DNA from: Paenibacillus auburnensis
GTDB lineage: Bacteria; Bacillota; Bacilli; Paenibacillales; Paenibacillaceae
Assembly (NCBI RefSeq): GCF_927798115.1
Contig: NZ_CAKMMG010000001.1
Location: forward strand, 1,178,001 to 1,242,000
Reading direction: 5' to 3'
Length of the DNA: 64,000 bases
How positions within the stretch are numbered: the first letter of the stretch is position 1; each line of letters opens with the position of its first letter. The notes beneath the pieces were generated by a model, which ran no database searches, was not told where the DNA came from, and was given only the letters and a program-made list of their open reading frames with translations. This document shows positions 53,601 to 61,985 of this stretch, in pieces. Position numbers and translations under genes: made by a program.

Positions 53601-55397
53601 CTGCGAAACTGCGTAGCCAATAGCAGAACGGATATAGGTGGAAGAGGTGCAATAATACATCATATAAGCGCCTTTGCTTCCATCCTTGTTCACATAATCC
53701 GCATTCCAGAACACATCGGGTGCCCAAACGGAGAAGCCGCCTTTGCTGTCCGAGTCATTCTCCCCGGCCCAGGCGAAGGATTCCGCCAGATTCGCCGACA
53801 GATCTCCGAAGATCGCGTTATCCGGTGTAGTGTAGCCGTTAGTGAAGGTGCTCCAGTTCATCAGATCCTTAGTTTTGGCTGCTGCAATATGCGAACCAAA
53901 GACATAATAGGTATCCCCGTCCTTAACCACCGATGGGTCATGCACGGATACGTTGCTGAACACCGGTGCAGTCGCTTCCGGTGAAGGAGCAGGCGAAACC
54001 GTAGGAGATGGTGCCGGCGTAGCCGTAGCTGTCGGTGCCGGAGTAGCCGTAGCTGTCGGTGATGGTGTAGTTCCGCCGCCGCTGCTTACTGCCGCTGTCG
54101 CTGTGGCTGTAGCTGTCGGTGCCGGTGTCTCCACCTTGATCAGGGAGCTGTACTTCTGATCAAATGTCACCTTTCCGCCGCCTTGAACATTGATAGCTTC
54201 GCTCACATTTGGAATCAGATTGATGATTTCTGTTCCGGCTTCCAAGCGGATGCCGGCCTTGCGGTTCAGTGTCATTTCAGAGATTTTGCCTTTGCTTAAG
54301 TACAATGTCGGCTCGCCGAGTGCGTTCATGATTACCGAGTCGAAGCTGCCGCTCAGTTGAATGACTGCAGACTTAGGCAGTGTCTGTTCCACTGTGACTT
54401 TACTGAACCCTGTTCCGGTTGCCGCAGCATCTTCTTCGAGTTTGACACCCGACTGAACCTTTACCTCCGCCACAGCACTGCTGCCTTTAGACGCAATGCG
54501 CAGCTTTCCGTTCTTTTTGTCAGCGACTAAGACAGCAGCCGTTGAATTGTTCAGGACGACGCTGTTTTCCCCGCCGCCAGTCACCACGATTTTCCCTGCA
54601 ACCTTTACATTATCAAGTGTAATATCCCCTTCAGCAATGCCTTCGGTGAGATACAGATTACCCGCTATGCTAGTGTTCTTAAGCTCTACTCCTGCGGCAC
54701 CGATAACCACATTCCGGGTATTTAGAGCGTTATAACTGCCACTTTTTAGAATGATTTGTCCTGACAGCTTGCTGATCATGCGCAGTGCTTCAGCTCTGGT
54801 TACCGAACGCAAGCCTTTGAAGCTGCCATCCCCGTAACCGCTGAGGAAACCGTCGCCCAGCAAGGAAAGCACGGCTTCCCTGCTCCACTCCGGAAGGTCC
54901 GCAGCATCTTTTGGTGCAGCAGCAGCCGAAGCAGCATCTAACTGAAACAGCCGGTACAGCATTACAGCTGCTTCCTGGCGGCTTACAGTCTGATCTGGAC
55001 GAAATGTTCCGTCGCTGTAACCCGACACATATCCCGCAGAGACCGCTTTCATAATCTCAGTATAATAAGAGCTGCCTTCAGCAACATCACTAAAACTGCT
55101 CCCGCTCAGGGTTTGCAGATTGAACACTCTGTTGACCAGTGTAACCCACTCTGCGCGGGTGATATTCTGATCCGGTTTATACACGCCGTTCCCGTAGCCC
55201 GTGATTAGCCCGTTCTCTACCCATGACTGAAAATCAGCCTCTGCCCAATGTCCCTTATAGTCAGACACCGTGGTTTGGGTAAGCTGTCCTGTTTTGCCGG
55301 ATTCGTTCACCGTCCCGGAAGCTGCCATCATCGGCGAGGGTACGAGCAGCAGCAGCGCAAGGAGCGAAGCTGTTAGCTTGCCAGTTGTTTTGTTCAA
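50640..55397 (-). CDS. S-layer-anchored multidomain GH43 arabinanase-like protein
   Basis: This is a 1585-residue secreted protein. A signal peptide (1-26) is followed by three SLH domains (about 45-95, 100-153, 162-212) that bind pyruvylated wall polymer. A beta-rich region (213-420) and a Pro/Thr/Ala repeat linker (423-477) come next. The GH43 domain (480 to about 870) has Asp487 (VHDPS, base), Asp670 (IDPTLFY) and Glu736 (SGEGPY, acid), with SGHNSVYY as the Ca-site His. A C-terminal module to about 990, an Ig-like domain (1000-1080), LamG (1088-1290), BIG2-like (1295-1388) and a second LamG (1390-1585) end it. It resembles Abn2-type arabinanases and probably cleaves alpha-1,5-arabinan at the cell surface. 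A cre-like site lies upstream. Confidence 0.9.
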   Translation of the reverse strand: MNKTTGKLTASLLALLLLVPSPMMAASGTVNESGKTGQLTQTTVSDYKGHWAEADFQSWVENGLITGYGNGVYKPDQNITRAEWVTLVNRVFNLQTLSGSSFSDVAEGSSYYTEIMKAVSAGYVSGYSDGTFRPDQTVSRQEAAVMLYRLFQLDAASAAAAPKDAADLPEWSREAVLSLLGDGFLSGYGDGSFKGLRSVTRAEALRMISKLSGQIILKSGSYNALNTRNVVIGAAGVELKNTSIAGNLYLTEGIAEGDITLDNVKVAGKIVVTGGGENSVVLNNSTAAVLVADKKNGKLRIASKGSSAVAEVKVQSGVKLEEDAAATGTGFSKVTVEQTLPKSAVIQLSGSFDSVIMNALGEPTLYLSKGKISEMTLNRKAGIRLEAGTEIINLIPNVSEAINVQGGGKVTFDQKYSSLIKVETPAPTATATATAAVSSGGGTTPSPTATATPAPTATATPAPSPTVSPAPSPEATAPVFSNVSVHDPSVVKDGDTYYVFGSHIAAAKTKDLMNWSTFTNGYTTPDNAIFGDLSANLAESFAWAGENDSDSKGGFSVWAPDVFWNADYVNKDGSKGAYMMYYCTSSTYIRSAIGYAVSQNIEGPYVYGGTVLYSGFTADEAYDANSTINKKWTNTNIQALIDDGKLDGMNPAWFNTNGTYNNKMYTNAIDPTLFYDEDGKLWMTYGSWSGGIFVLEVDPATGKPKYPGKDGTTADGRIIDRYFGTKISGGNFKSGEGPYVVYDKKTDYYYLYVTYGGLASDGGYNMRLFRSANPDGPYKDATGQDAVLATDEDHSAIGNKLLGNFLFSNLNGVADFPTYGYVSSGHNSVYYDEEEGKIFNFFHTRFPLRGETHEVRVHQMFMNEDAWPVVAPHRYSGETLSKVERADVIGAYQFVNHGEDTSAKIKSTVDVELLEDGTLGGAVSGTWELAGDYYAHLLINETDNGSPVQRLYKGVFVKQWDSTRKDNVMVFTAMSDQGVAVWGSAIELLSDDELVVNVANSLTLGDTSKIYRDLKLPVSGVHGAVITWASSNEAVVAADGKVIRPAAGSGNATVELTATIKLGEATKTKTFTVVVVQLSGTQLEDGLVAAYDFEGNLAESGDRLAAGTATGKLINTTDGKVSYVDGEVGQAVKLDGSSGVRLPDGLISSNAYTISLWLNPEQLTAYTPAFFGAKSSTNWISLLPYGNGAATTRMWFGSDTWLDADAGLQIPAGKWSHITFTYDAGAVKLYVNGVLKYSGTSFTDVFKGTDGVFALGVNYWDIPYKGLIDQFRVYEKALTPEAVGWLVNGEPDANVKVTSISFADAEKSVATGNTFTPQPVILPGNAGNQVLTWTSSAPEIASVDSVTGVVTAKTVGETVITATSTDGSSVTGSYTVKVTDGLVAVYSFNGDLKDSLQLTGEGRVTGSLIDSTTVGSITYGTGISGQAALLDGMSGIRLPDGLINSNSYSVSMWLNPELLTNFTTAFFGASSNSSWISLVPQLADKETVLWANAAYRATAGIKVAENQWTHVVFTVQNGTVKLYINGEEKFSGTDFPNIFKNNNGIFTLGVNYWDTPYKGLIDELKIYNNVLTPEKVQAEYQQYVK
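53973..54125 (-). repeat. Repetitive Pro/Thr/Ala linker-coding DNA in the GH43 gene
   Basis: Short degenerate tandem repeats coding for PTATATATPAP-like units separate the SLH/beta region from the catalytic domain. Such tracts can vary in copy number and form flexible, possibly glycosylated, wall-spanning linkers. Confidence 0.8.
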
Positions 55398-55486
55398 AAT
55401 GTAAAATCCTCCGATTCTAAAGAGTAGTTTAAGAAGAAACTAAACGGTAGTTCTGGTTCGCAGCAGCCTCCTTTGCTATTTAGATA

Positions 55487-55500
55487 TTAAAACGCTTTCA
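55487..55500 (-). promoter_or_regulatory. cre-like site in the GH43 gene promoter
   Basis: Minus strand TGAAAGCGTTTTAA fits TGWAARCGYTWNCW at 13 of 14 positions. It lies between TTCAAT and TAATAT elements resembling -35 and -10, 90 bases before the start. Catabolite repression by CcpA is the likely meaning. Confidence 0.65.
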
Positions 55501-55533
55501 TTGAATAATTGAAAAAATGTTCTCCAGCGAGTT

Positions 55534-55562
55534 TTGGTTTATTTTATATAAATACGAACCAA
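55534..55562. promoter_or_regulatory. Dyad upstream of the GH43 promoter
   Basis: TTGGTT-N17-AACCAA is an inverted repeat just upstream of the cre-like site. It could bind an activator. The rest of the 55398-55681 gap is AT-rich with no ORF that I can support. Confidence 0.35.
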
Positions 55563-55681
55563 TTATCGTGAGAACAGCTTGAACGGTTTTATTTTAATGG
55601 CAGAATCAGCAATTAGTCAATTAGAATTTTTTATTTAACTAAATCTTTTCATGTTTTTGTTGATAATAATCGACAGCAAAC

Positions 55682-55724
55682 AAAAAAGCATGAATTGAAT
55701 CCTCAAGATTCGTTCCATGCTTTT
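55682..55724 (-). terminator. Terminator of the PadR-GNAT unit
   Basis: AAAAGCATG pairs with CATGCTTTT, with inner GAATC/GATTC. The minus-strand tail is six T, 13 bases after the stop at 55737. Confidence 0.8.
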
Positions 55725-55736
55725 GGTTAACTTTTG

Positions 55737-56276
55737 CTATTCAAACATCAGATACCAGTAAATTGCAGCTTCATTCGCGTGGGGATGCAACCCCTTGTAG
55801 AGAAGATAATCAAATCCGCCGATCACAAAACCGCAGCTTTCATAGAATTTGCATGCCCTGACATTGTTGTTTTGCGTTTCTAACATGAGGCCCGGCATGC
55901 CGCCCGCCTCCGCCCAGAGCCTGGCTCGCCCGATCAGCTGCCTGCCGATGCCAAATCCCCTATATTCGTTGTCTACTTTCAGATAATCTACATAGCCGTA
56001 TTTGTTCCAGTGTTTTTTCAACAAAATCTGCCCTACAATGACTTCCCCCGCATAGGCTAAATAACATGTCTTATTGGGGTTTCCGATATATTCCTTGAAA
56101 TCACCGGCAGATAGTTCTTCATAACTTTTCCGGTAACTGGCCAGCTCAATAACTTTATATTCTATCTGCCCGCCGTTAATAGTCAGGTTCAGCATGGAAT
56201 CAATGATAAAACTGCTGTCCATTTCTATGCTCCGGGCTTGCTCCAAGTGGCTCAGTTTCCTGATCTGAATGTCCAT
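55737..56276 (-). CDS. GNAT-family N-acetyltransferase
   Basis: The 179-residue protein has a GNAT fold. VGQILLKKHWNKYGYVDYLKVDNEYRGFGIGRQLIGRARLWA carries strand 4 and the acetyl-CoA-binding (R/Q)xxGxG/A motif (RGFGIG), and NNVRACKFYESCGFVIGG is the C-terminal motif. Aminoglycoside and streptothricin acetyltransferases share this region, especially the YVDYLKVDNEYRGFGIG block, but the acceptor is unknown. GGAG 7 bases before the ATG supports the start. It is 27 bases downstream of the PadR-DUF4180 gene and probably co-transcribed. Confidence 0.9.
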   Translation of the reverse strand: MDIQIRKLSHLEQARSIEMDSSFIIDSMLNLTINGGQIEYKVIELASYRKSYEELSAGDFKEYIGNPNKTCYLAYAGEVIVGQILLKKHWNKYGYVDYLKVDNEYRGFGIGRQLIGRARLWAEAGGMPGLMLETQNNNVRACKFYESCGFVIGGFDYLLYKGLHPHANEAAIYWYLMFE

Positions 56277-56303
56277 AGGTTCACTCCATCAACAATTTCG
56301 ATA

Positions 56304-57221
56304 TTACACTTGCAGCAGCCATGCTTCCGCATCAGCTTCCAGCGCGAACATTCTGAAGGCATTCCCTTGGCTCAGCTCTGCCAGCAGCTCTTTGAATCTC
56401 CCCTTGTCTGCCTGATCCCCGTTTATAATAGCAGCCGCAGTGATCCGGTAGTTGATAAATTTTTGCAGTGCCGTTCCGGCCAGACCCGTCCGCAGATTAT
56501 AAAAGTCCTCTGACAGCACCTCTTCATGAAGCAGCACTCTATAAATATCATGCTCCATGCAGATGCCGACCAGATCCAGAATATCCTGTTCTGTGCTGAG
56601 CTTGCCGTCCGTTAACCTGTAGTTAATGTACTGCTGGTCTTCTTTGGTAATCACTTGAATATTCACAGCATCCACTTCCTTTTCATTTTCATGAATAATA
56701 GCCTCACGGATCTCGCCAATCCATTGCAGCTCACTGGTGTAGGTAGAGAGGATATTCGCATCGATCATCCGCCAGATCAATGCTTCCCGCGGGCTTCTGT
56801 CCGGTGCAAAAACACCCTTTACCGCCTTCCCCTGTTCCAGATGAATCAGTGAGCGGATTTCCTGCTCGTAGCCGGCAAGCATCTGCAGGATTTCGTCCGT
56901 CTCCAGCCCGTTACACCAGGCTAGCTGGATAAGAAAAGTCTTCCGGACTTCCGGCTGCTCCGGGGAGGACAGCACCCAGCGTCTGAGCTCCTGCTGCCCT
57001 GCAGCAGTAATTGTATAGATCTTCTTAGAAGGCGAGCTCTCCTGGTGCTGTACTTCATTCGTTACATACCCCTCGTTCAAAAGCTCTACCAGCGCTTTGT
57101 AAATCTGGTTATTGTTGCCCGACCAGTACATGAACGTGGATTCCTGGATAAGCTTCTTCAAGTCATAGCCGCTTAACGGCCTGCTGCTCAGGAGGCCTAA
57201 TATGGCATTATTGATCGACAT
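56304..57221 (-). CDS. PadR-family regulator fused to a DUF4180 domain
   Basis: The 305-residue protein has a PadR winged helix at 1-90 (INNAILGLLSSRPLSGYDLKKLIQES ... KKIYTITAAGQQELRRWV) and a PadR helical C-domain to about 175. A DUF4180 domain follows at about 190-305 (INYRLTDGKLSTEQDILDLVGICMEHDIYRVLLHEEVLSEDFYNLRTG). DUF4180 is uncharacterised and may bind a ligand. ATG 57221 has GGAG 9 bases upstream; the GTG at 57227 is too close. It probably regulates itself and the acetyltransferase. Confidence 0.87.
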   Translation of the reverse strand: MSINNAILGLLSSRPLSGYDLKKLIQESTFMYWSGNNNQIYKALVELLNEGYVTNEVQHQESSPSKKIYTITAAGQQELRRWVLSSPEQPEVRKTFLIQLAWCNGLETDEILQMLAGYEQEIRSLIHLEQGKAVKGVFAPDRSPREALIWRMIDANILSTYTSELQWIGEIREAIIHENEKEVDAVNIQVITKEDQQYINYRLTDGKLSTEQDILDLVGICMEHDIYRVLLHEEVLSEDFYNLRTGLAGTALQKFINYRITAAAIINGDQADKGRFKELLAELSQGNAFRMFALEADAEAWLLQV

Positions 57222-57301
57222 CTGCACTCACTCCGTTTGTTTTATCATAGGTTAACAGTAACATATGATGCGTATACATTACAAATCTTATTTCCATACG
57301 C

Positions 57302-57346
57302 AAAAAGAGCTGCCCGGAATCTGTTGAGATTCACTGGAACAGCTCT
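57302..57346 (-). terminator. Terminator of the rhamnosidase gene
   Basis: AGAGCTG (57306-57312) pairs with CAGCTCT (57340-57346), with inner GAATCT/AGATTC. The minus-strand tail is five T. It lies 60 bases past the stop. Confidence 0.8.
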
Positions 57347-57404
57347 AACTAAGGTATTGTTCGTCTGCGTTTATAGTATTTCTGGCTTCGCTCATCCAGC
57401 TGCG

Positions 57405-60083
57405 TCAGTCCAGCAGATTGTACTTGAACAGGTAACTGCCTGATCCCAGCTTACATTCTACTCCTCCGCTTACAGCCTTCATCTCCCGGATCCCTGCCGC
57501 CTGTCCGGCGGACAGCGCTTGTTCCTGCAGTTCCTCCAGCTGTGCTCCCGGTAGTACCGCCACTCCGCTGGCATTGGCCGGAATTGAAATCCCAATCTCC
57601 ATCATGCCGTCTGCCGAACGTCTCCAGGAGGACGAGACCGGACCATACATCGTCTCAACCGCAGCCTGTGCAAAATCCATACCTGCGCCAGGCTGCGGCT
57701 TGATGTGGATCACCTTGAACCCGGGCTCTGCTTCCTCCGGTCCGATTCCGGCAACATAGCGGTACAGCCATTCTCCGATTGCGCCGTAGGCATAATGGTT
57801 GAATGAATTCATGTCCGGGCTCCAAAAGCTGCCGTCCTCTTTGATCCCGTCCCAGTGCTCCCAGACCGTCGTTGCGCCCTTCGTCACCTGATACAGCCAG
57901 GACGGGTAATCCTGCTTAAAGAGCAGTTCATACGCAAGTTCCCCCTTCCCGCATTCACTGAGCACAGGATTTAGATACGGGGTACCGACAAAGCCGGTCG
58001 TCAGGTGATTCCCCGCCTCCGCCAGCAGCTCGGTAAGCTTGTGGACCGCCCGCTCCTTCGCCTCTCCTTCAACGAGCCCGAATCGCAGCGCCAATACCTG
58101 TGCAGTTTGCGTCGGAACCGCAAGACGCCCCGAGGGCGTGAGGAATTCGCTGCGGAAAGCCTCGGTTATTTTGCCATGCAGCTCCTGATAATAAGCAGCC
58201 TCCTCAGCCAAACCCAGTATAGCTGCCGCTTTGGAGGTAAGCTCGACGGAATAGGCATAGAAAGCGGTAGCCACGTAATCCCGGTCTGTAGCTCCTACAT
58301 AGCTGTCCGGTTTGGAGTCAAGACCCAGCCAGTCACCGAAATGAAATCCGGTATTCCACAAATACGGATTGTCTCCTTCTCCATGGATATATGAAACCCA
58401 TTGCTTCATGCTGGCGTACTGCTCGGCAAGCAACCTGCGGTCACCATACATTTCGTAAATCGTCCACGGGACAATCGTTGCGGCATCCCCCCAGGCGGCA
58501 GAGGAGTGTTCAGTGTCGCCCCAGCCTTCAGAGAACGTATCCGTGAGATTCGGAATATAGAACGGGATGCCTCCGCCGGGCAGCTGGTCCGCTTTCAAAT
58601 CCCGCAGCCATTTCGTGAAGAACGGCCCGGTATTCATCAGATAGGAAGCGGTACGGACAAACATCTGGGCATCGCCGGTCCAGCCCAGCCGTTCATCCCG
58701 CTGCGGACAATCGGTAGGCACATCGAGAAAATTGCCCTTTTGACCCCACAGGATATTATGATGCAGCTGATTCACGAGGGGATCGGAACATTCGAAATGG
58801 CCGGTGCGCTCCATGTCCGAGTGCAGGACGACCCCTGTGAAATCCCCCAGGCCGACAGACTCCGGGAATCCAGTAAGCTTCGCATAACGGAACCCCTGGA
58901 ATGTGAAATGCGGCTCATACGTTTCTGCCGCTCCTCCTTTCAGCGTATAAGAAATCAGCTGCTCAGCAGCACGGATATTATCACGGTAGAAGTTGCCCTC
59001 ACGGTCCAGAATTTCCGCATGCTGAAGCTGAACCGTCCAGCCACGTTCTCCCTGAACCGTAAACTTCAGCCAGCCGACCATATTCTGGCCCATGTCGAGG
59101 ACGGTGTCACCCTGCGGTGTTGTCAGGATGGCAATAGGCTGCATCTCCTCGATCTTGGTAACCGGAACATTTTCCTGGGCGGTGATAATCTCCTTAGAAT
59201 GTTGATGAAGCTCTACCGGATACCAGCCATTCGGCGACGGGTCCATAATATCCCGCTCCAGGCGGGCATCATACCGTTCCCCCATATAAATCTCCGACAT
59301 CCGCACCGCACTTTCCGCAGCCAGCCACTGCGGGCCTGTAAGAAAACGTTCCTCCCTGCCGTCTTCATACCATAGGTGCATTTCCAGCAGCAGGGCAGCC
59401 ACAGAACCGTAGATCTCTTTATCCTGTTTATATCCCAGATAGCCTTTATACCATCCGTTTCCTAGCAGTGCACCAAGTGTATTCACACCTTCATGCAGGT
59501 AACTGGTGACATCATAAGTCTGGTATTGCAGCCGCTTGCCATAACTCGTCCAGCCCGGTGTAAAATAATGATCTCCCACCCGGCTGCCGTTCAAATGCAA
59601 TTCATATAATCCGAGTGCGGTAGCATATATTCTGGCTCTGGCCACAGTCCCATCGACTTGTACGAACGTACGGAGCAGCGGGCATGCCTCAGCATCCTGG
59701 GCAAAACAAGCTGCAGGGGCGCTGATCCAATCCCCCTGCCACGCCCCTTCAGCCAGCAGGCCCGTTTCAAAATAAGCCGTTTCTGCCGACCATGCTGACC
59801 CGTTCCCTTCCTGATCCCACACCTGAACACGATAATAATACCGCGTACGGGCCTCCGGCTTCAGCGTCGTCAATTCAACATGCACGGATTGTGCGGACTG
59901 TACTTTTGCAGAATCCCATAAGATCATCTGGAAGGCAGCATCCCGGGCAAGCTGAATCCGGTAAGCCGATTGTAAACAGTTCCAGCTGTCGGAGCGGAGC
60001 TGCCAGCTGATTCTTGGTGCCGGCACATCAAGGCCAAGCGGATTTTCCTTATACTCGCAGCGGAGTTTAGTGACCCACAACAT
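57405..60083 (-). CDS. Alpha-L-rhamnosidase, glycoside hydrolase family 78
   Basis: The 892-residue protein has no signal peptide, so it acts in the cytoplasm on imported rhamnosides. The N-terminal beta domains (LRCEYKENPLGLDVPAPRISWQL, LLRTFVQVDGTVARARIYATALGLYELHLNGSRVGD) match the Bac_rhamnosid_N pattern. The alpha6/alpha6 catalytic domain begins near residue 430 with NFLDVPTDCPQRDERLGWTGDAQMF, containing the catalytic acidic residues. A C-terminal beta domain ends it. It removes terminal L-rhamnose from pectic or flavonoid glycosides, feeding the rha operon 16 kb away. GGGAGG precedes the ATG. It is divergent from an AraC regulator. Confidence 0.94.
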   Translation of the reverse strand: MLWVTKLRCEYKENPLGLDVPAPRISWQLRSDSWNCLQSAYRIQLARDAAFQMILWDSAKVQSAQSVHVELTTLKPEARTRYYYRVQVWDQEGNGSAWSAETAYFETGLLAEGAWQGDWISAPAACFAQDAEACPLLRTFVQVDGTVARARIYATALGLYELHLNGSRVGDHYFTPGWTSYGKRLQYQTYDVTSYLHEGVNTLGALLGNGWYKGYLGYKQDKEIYGSVAALLLEMHLWYEDGREERFLTGPQWLAAESAVRMSEIYMGERYDARLERDIMDPSPNGWYPVELHQHSKEIITAQENVPVTKIEEMQPIAILTTPQGDTVLDMGQNMVGWLKFTVQGERGWTVQLQHAEILDREGNFYRDNIRAAEQLISYTLKGGAAETYEPHFTFQGFRYAKLTGFPESVGLGDFTGVVLHSDMERTGHFECSDPLVNQLHHNILWGQKGNFLDVPTDCPQRDERLGWTGDAQMFVRTASYLMNTGPFFTKWLRDLKADQLPGGGIPFYIPNLTDTFSEGWGDTEHSSAAWGDAATIVPWTIYEMYGDRRLLAEQYASMKQWVSYIHGEGDNPYLWNTGFHFGDWLGLDSKPDSYVGATDRDYVATAFYAYSVELTSKAAAILGLAEEAAYYQELHGKITEAFRSEFLTPSGRLAVPTQTAQVLALRFGLVEGEAKERAVHKLTELLAEAGNHLTTGFVGTPYLNPVLSECGKGELAYELLFKQDYPSWLYQVTKGATTVWEHWDGIKEDGSFWSPDMNSFNHYAYGAIGEWLYRYVAGIGPEEAEPGFKVIHIKPQPGAGMDFAQAAVETMYGPVSSSWRRSADGMMEIGISIPANASGVAVLPGAQLEELQEQALSAGQAAGIREMKAVSGGVECKLGSGSYLFKYNLLD

Positions 60084-60126
60084 AGGTAAGATTCCTCCCT
60101 TATTAGCTATAAAACGTCCTTTGTCT

Positions 60127-60154
60127 TATAATTATAGCTGCGTTACCGCTTACA
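60127..60154. promoter_or_regulatory. Divergent promoter with cre-like site, rhamnosidase/AraC
   Basis: TATAATTATA (60127-60136) gives a -10 on both strands. On the minus strand TGTAAGCGGTAACG (60154-60141) fits the cre consensus at 12 of 14 positions and lies between -35 and -10 of the rhamnosidase gene. Confidence 0.45.
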
Positions 60155-60216
60155 TTAACGGGCATTCAGGCCATAACCTCCCGGTAATCAGGCCATTTTG
60201 CAGGAGGAGGATTTCC

Positions 60217-61113
60217 ATGCAGCGAAAAGCCGAACTGTTCACAAGTGATACTTTCTTGCAGAATCAATTGCATCTGCTGGTCAACCGCGCGACGGAGGAC
60301 TTCGCCGTTCCTTTTCATGCGCATGATTTTATTGAATATTGTTATGTAGCAGAAGGCCGGGGGTTCCATCATATCGAACAGGATACTTTTCCTGTGCAAA
60401 AGGGCATGCTCTTCGTCATACCGGTGGGCGTGTCACATGTGTTCCGTCCTGCTACATCCGAGGCCCACGGCAACCGCCTAATTGTCTATAATTGCCTGTT
60501 TGATGGTCATATGGTCGATCGTCTTTCCGTTATTGTGCAGGAGTCCCACATCCGCGAGCATCTGGGGAGACTTGGGAGGAGCGACTCACCATACTTTTCC
60601 GTTTTCGATGATAAGGGGACGATCGAGCGCCTGATGCTGAGTTTATACCGCGAAGGCTCCGGATATAGAGAGGGTTCCGCAACCATGCTGATTGCCCTGC
60701 TGAGCGAATTGATTGTCACAGTATACAGAACGAAAATAGCTCCTGTAGACAAATCTCCGGCAGAGAGCTCTGACTTTACCGCGATTATCCACTATCTGGA
60801 TCACAATCTTTCCGGGACGCTTACGCTGGCGGGTCTGTCGGAAATGTCGAAATGGAGCGTAAGACATCTGCAGCGCATGTTCCGCACCCATACCGGACAG
60901 CCATTTGGCTCCTACCTGCAGAACCTGCGGATTCAGAAGAGCTGTGAGCTGCTACGGACTTCCAAGCAGAAGGTCCAGCTGATTGCCGAGTCTGTCGGCT
61001 ACCGCGACATGGATTCTTTCAACACGGTCTTTAAAAAAATTGTAGGAGTCACTCCCCGGCAATACCGCAAAACCGTTCAATCCACCACCAGAGACCCGCT
61101 CAATCTTTTGTAA
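60217..61113 (+). CDS. AraC-family transcriptional regulator
   Basis: The 298-residue protein has a cupin-like N-terminal sensor (VPFHAHDFIEYCYVAEGRGFHHIEQDTFPVQKGMLFVIPVGVSH, residues about 27-70). Two C-terminal helix-turn-helix motifs follow (LTLAGLSEMSKWSVRHLQRMFRTHTGQPFGSYLQNLRI and IAESVGYRDMDSFNTVFKKIVGVTPRQYRK). AGGAGGAGG just before ATG 60217 fixes the start; the frame opens 49 codons earlier without one. It is divergent from the GH78 gene, so it probably activates it in response to rhamnose or a rhamnoside, as RhaS/RhaR do in enterobacteria. Confidence 0.92.
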   Translation: MQRKAELFTSDTFLQNQLHLLVNRATEDFAVPFHAHDFIEYCYVAEGRGFHHIEQDTFPVQKGMLFVIPVGVSHVFRPATSEAHGNRLIVYNCLFDGHMVDRLSVIVQESHIREHLGRLGRSDSPYFSVFDDKGTIERLMLSLYREGSGYREGSATMLIALLSELIVTVYRTKIAPVDKSPAESSDFTAIIHYLDHNLSGTLTLAGLSEMSKWSVRHLQRMFRTHTGQPFGSYLQNLRIQKSCELLRTSKQKVQLIAESVGYRDMDSFNTVFKKIVGVTPRQYRKTVQSTTRDPLNLL

Positions 61114-61213
61114 ATGAACAGCCGTACCGGATTCCCTCCTCCCAGATCCAGAAGCACCTGCTAATTACTTCATGGTACAATACGGCTAGAGATTATATCC
61201 TAGGAAAGGGCGG

Positions 61214-61969
61214 TTGATCCTGCTGATTTATCTTATTAAATTTGCCTACAGCTTCATTCTGCCGCCAGGCCTGTTTATTGTCCTGCTGGCTGCATTGGTC
61301 ATTTGGCTGTGGCGTAGCAGCCGCCGTCAGGCCATCGTGTTGTCAGCCGTAACGCTGCTGCTCTATCTCTCGATGACTCCTTGGGTAGGCGACGCGCTGA
61401 TCCGCAGCCTGGAGAATAATTACGAGCAGCCAGACAATATTACCGGCGATGTTATTGTGGTGCTGGGCGGAGGCGCAACCTCCGGCACTCCCGATATCGA
61501 CGGTGAAGGGAACCTGCTGGGTTCAGCCGCCAACCGTCTGCTCACCGGAGTTCGGCTGCACCGTCTAGACGGACTCCCGGTCCTTTTCTCCGGCGGACAG
61601 GTGTTCAGTGACAGCGGCAACGAGGCCGATACCGCGAAACGGCAATTGCTTGGCCTCGGGATTCCGGAAGCAGACATTCTAACGGAGAACCAGTCGCTTA
61701 ATACGGAGCAGAATGCCGTAAATACCGCTGCACTTATGAAGGAACTGGGGCTCCGTCAGCCTATTCTGGTGACATCTGCCTTTCATATGTCCCGGGCGAT
61801 GGCACAGTTCCATGAGGCCGGACTGGATCCGCTGGCCTATCCGACAGACTATACTTCCAGCCGGGGTACGGCACTGTATCCCGGGAAATTCGCTCCTTCG
61901 GGGAGTGCTATGCAAAGTACCGGACTGGCACTGAAAGAATACTTGGGACTTTTGGCGGCCCGGTTTTGA
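61214..61969 (+). CDS. YdcF-family (DUF218) membrane protein
   Basis: The 251-residue protein has two N-terminal membrane helices (about 3-30 and 37-58) and a C-terminal DUF218 domain. VIVVLGGGATSG, RLLTGVRLHRLDGLPVLFSGGQ, TENQSLNTEQNAVNTAALMKELG and PILVTSAFHMSRAMAQFHEAGL are the SanA/ElyC/YdcF blocks. Relatives affect cell-envelope integrity and lipid-carrier metabolism; the reaction is not settled. It starts at TTG just after GGAAAGGG. Confidence 0.9.
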   Translation: MILLIYLIKFAYSFILPPGLFIVLLAALVIWLWRSSRRQAIVLSAVTLLLYLSMTPWVGDALIRSLENNYEQPDNITGDVIVVLGGGATSGTPDIDGEGNLLGSAANRLLTGVRLHRLDGLPVLFSGGQVFSDSGNEADTAKRQLLGLGIPEADILTENQSLNTEQNAVNTAALMKELGLRQPILVTSAFHMSRAMAQFHEAGLDPLAYPTDYTSSRGTALYPGKFAPSGSAMQSTGLALKEYLGLLAARF

Positions 61970-61985
61970 TTGGTTTATATTGCAG

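Noticed and set aside
53973..54125. Tandem repeats resembling a CRISPR array or satellite
   Set aside because: The repeats are short, degenerate and in frame, coding for a Pro/Thr/Ala linker inside a secreted protein; there are no unique spacers.
58401..59375. Plus-strand ORF of 324 codons opposite the rhamnosidase
   Set aside because: Antisense shadow of a GH78 gene with intact family motifs; composition is Arg/Pro/His-rich as expected for a shadow frame.
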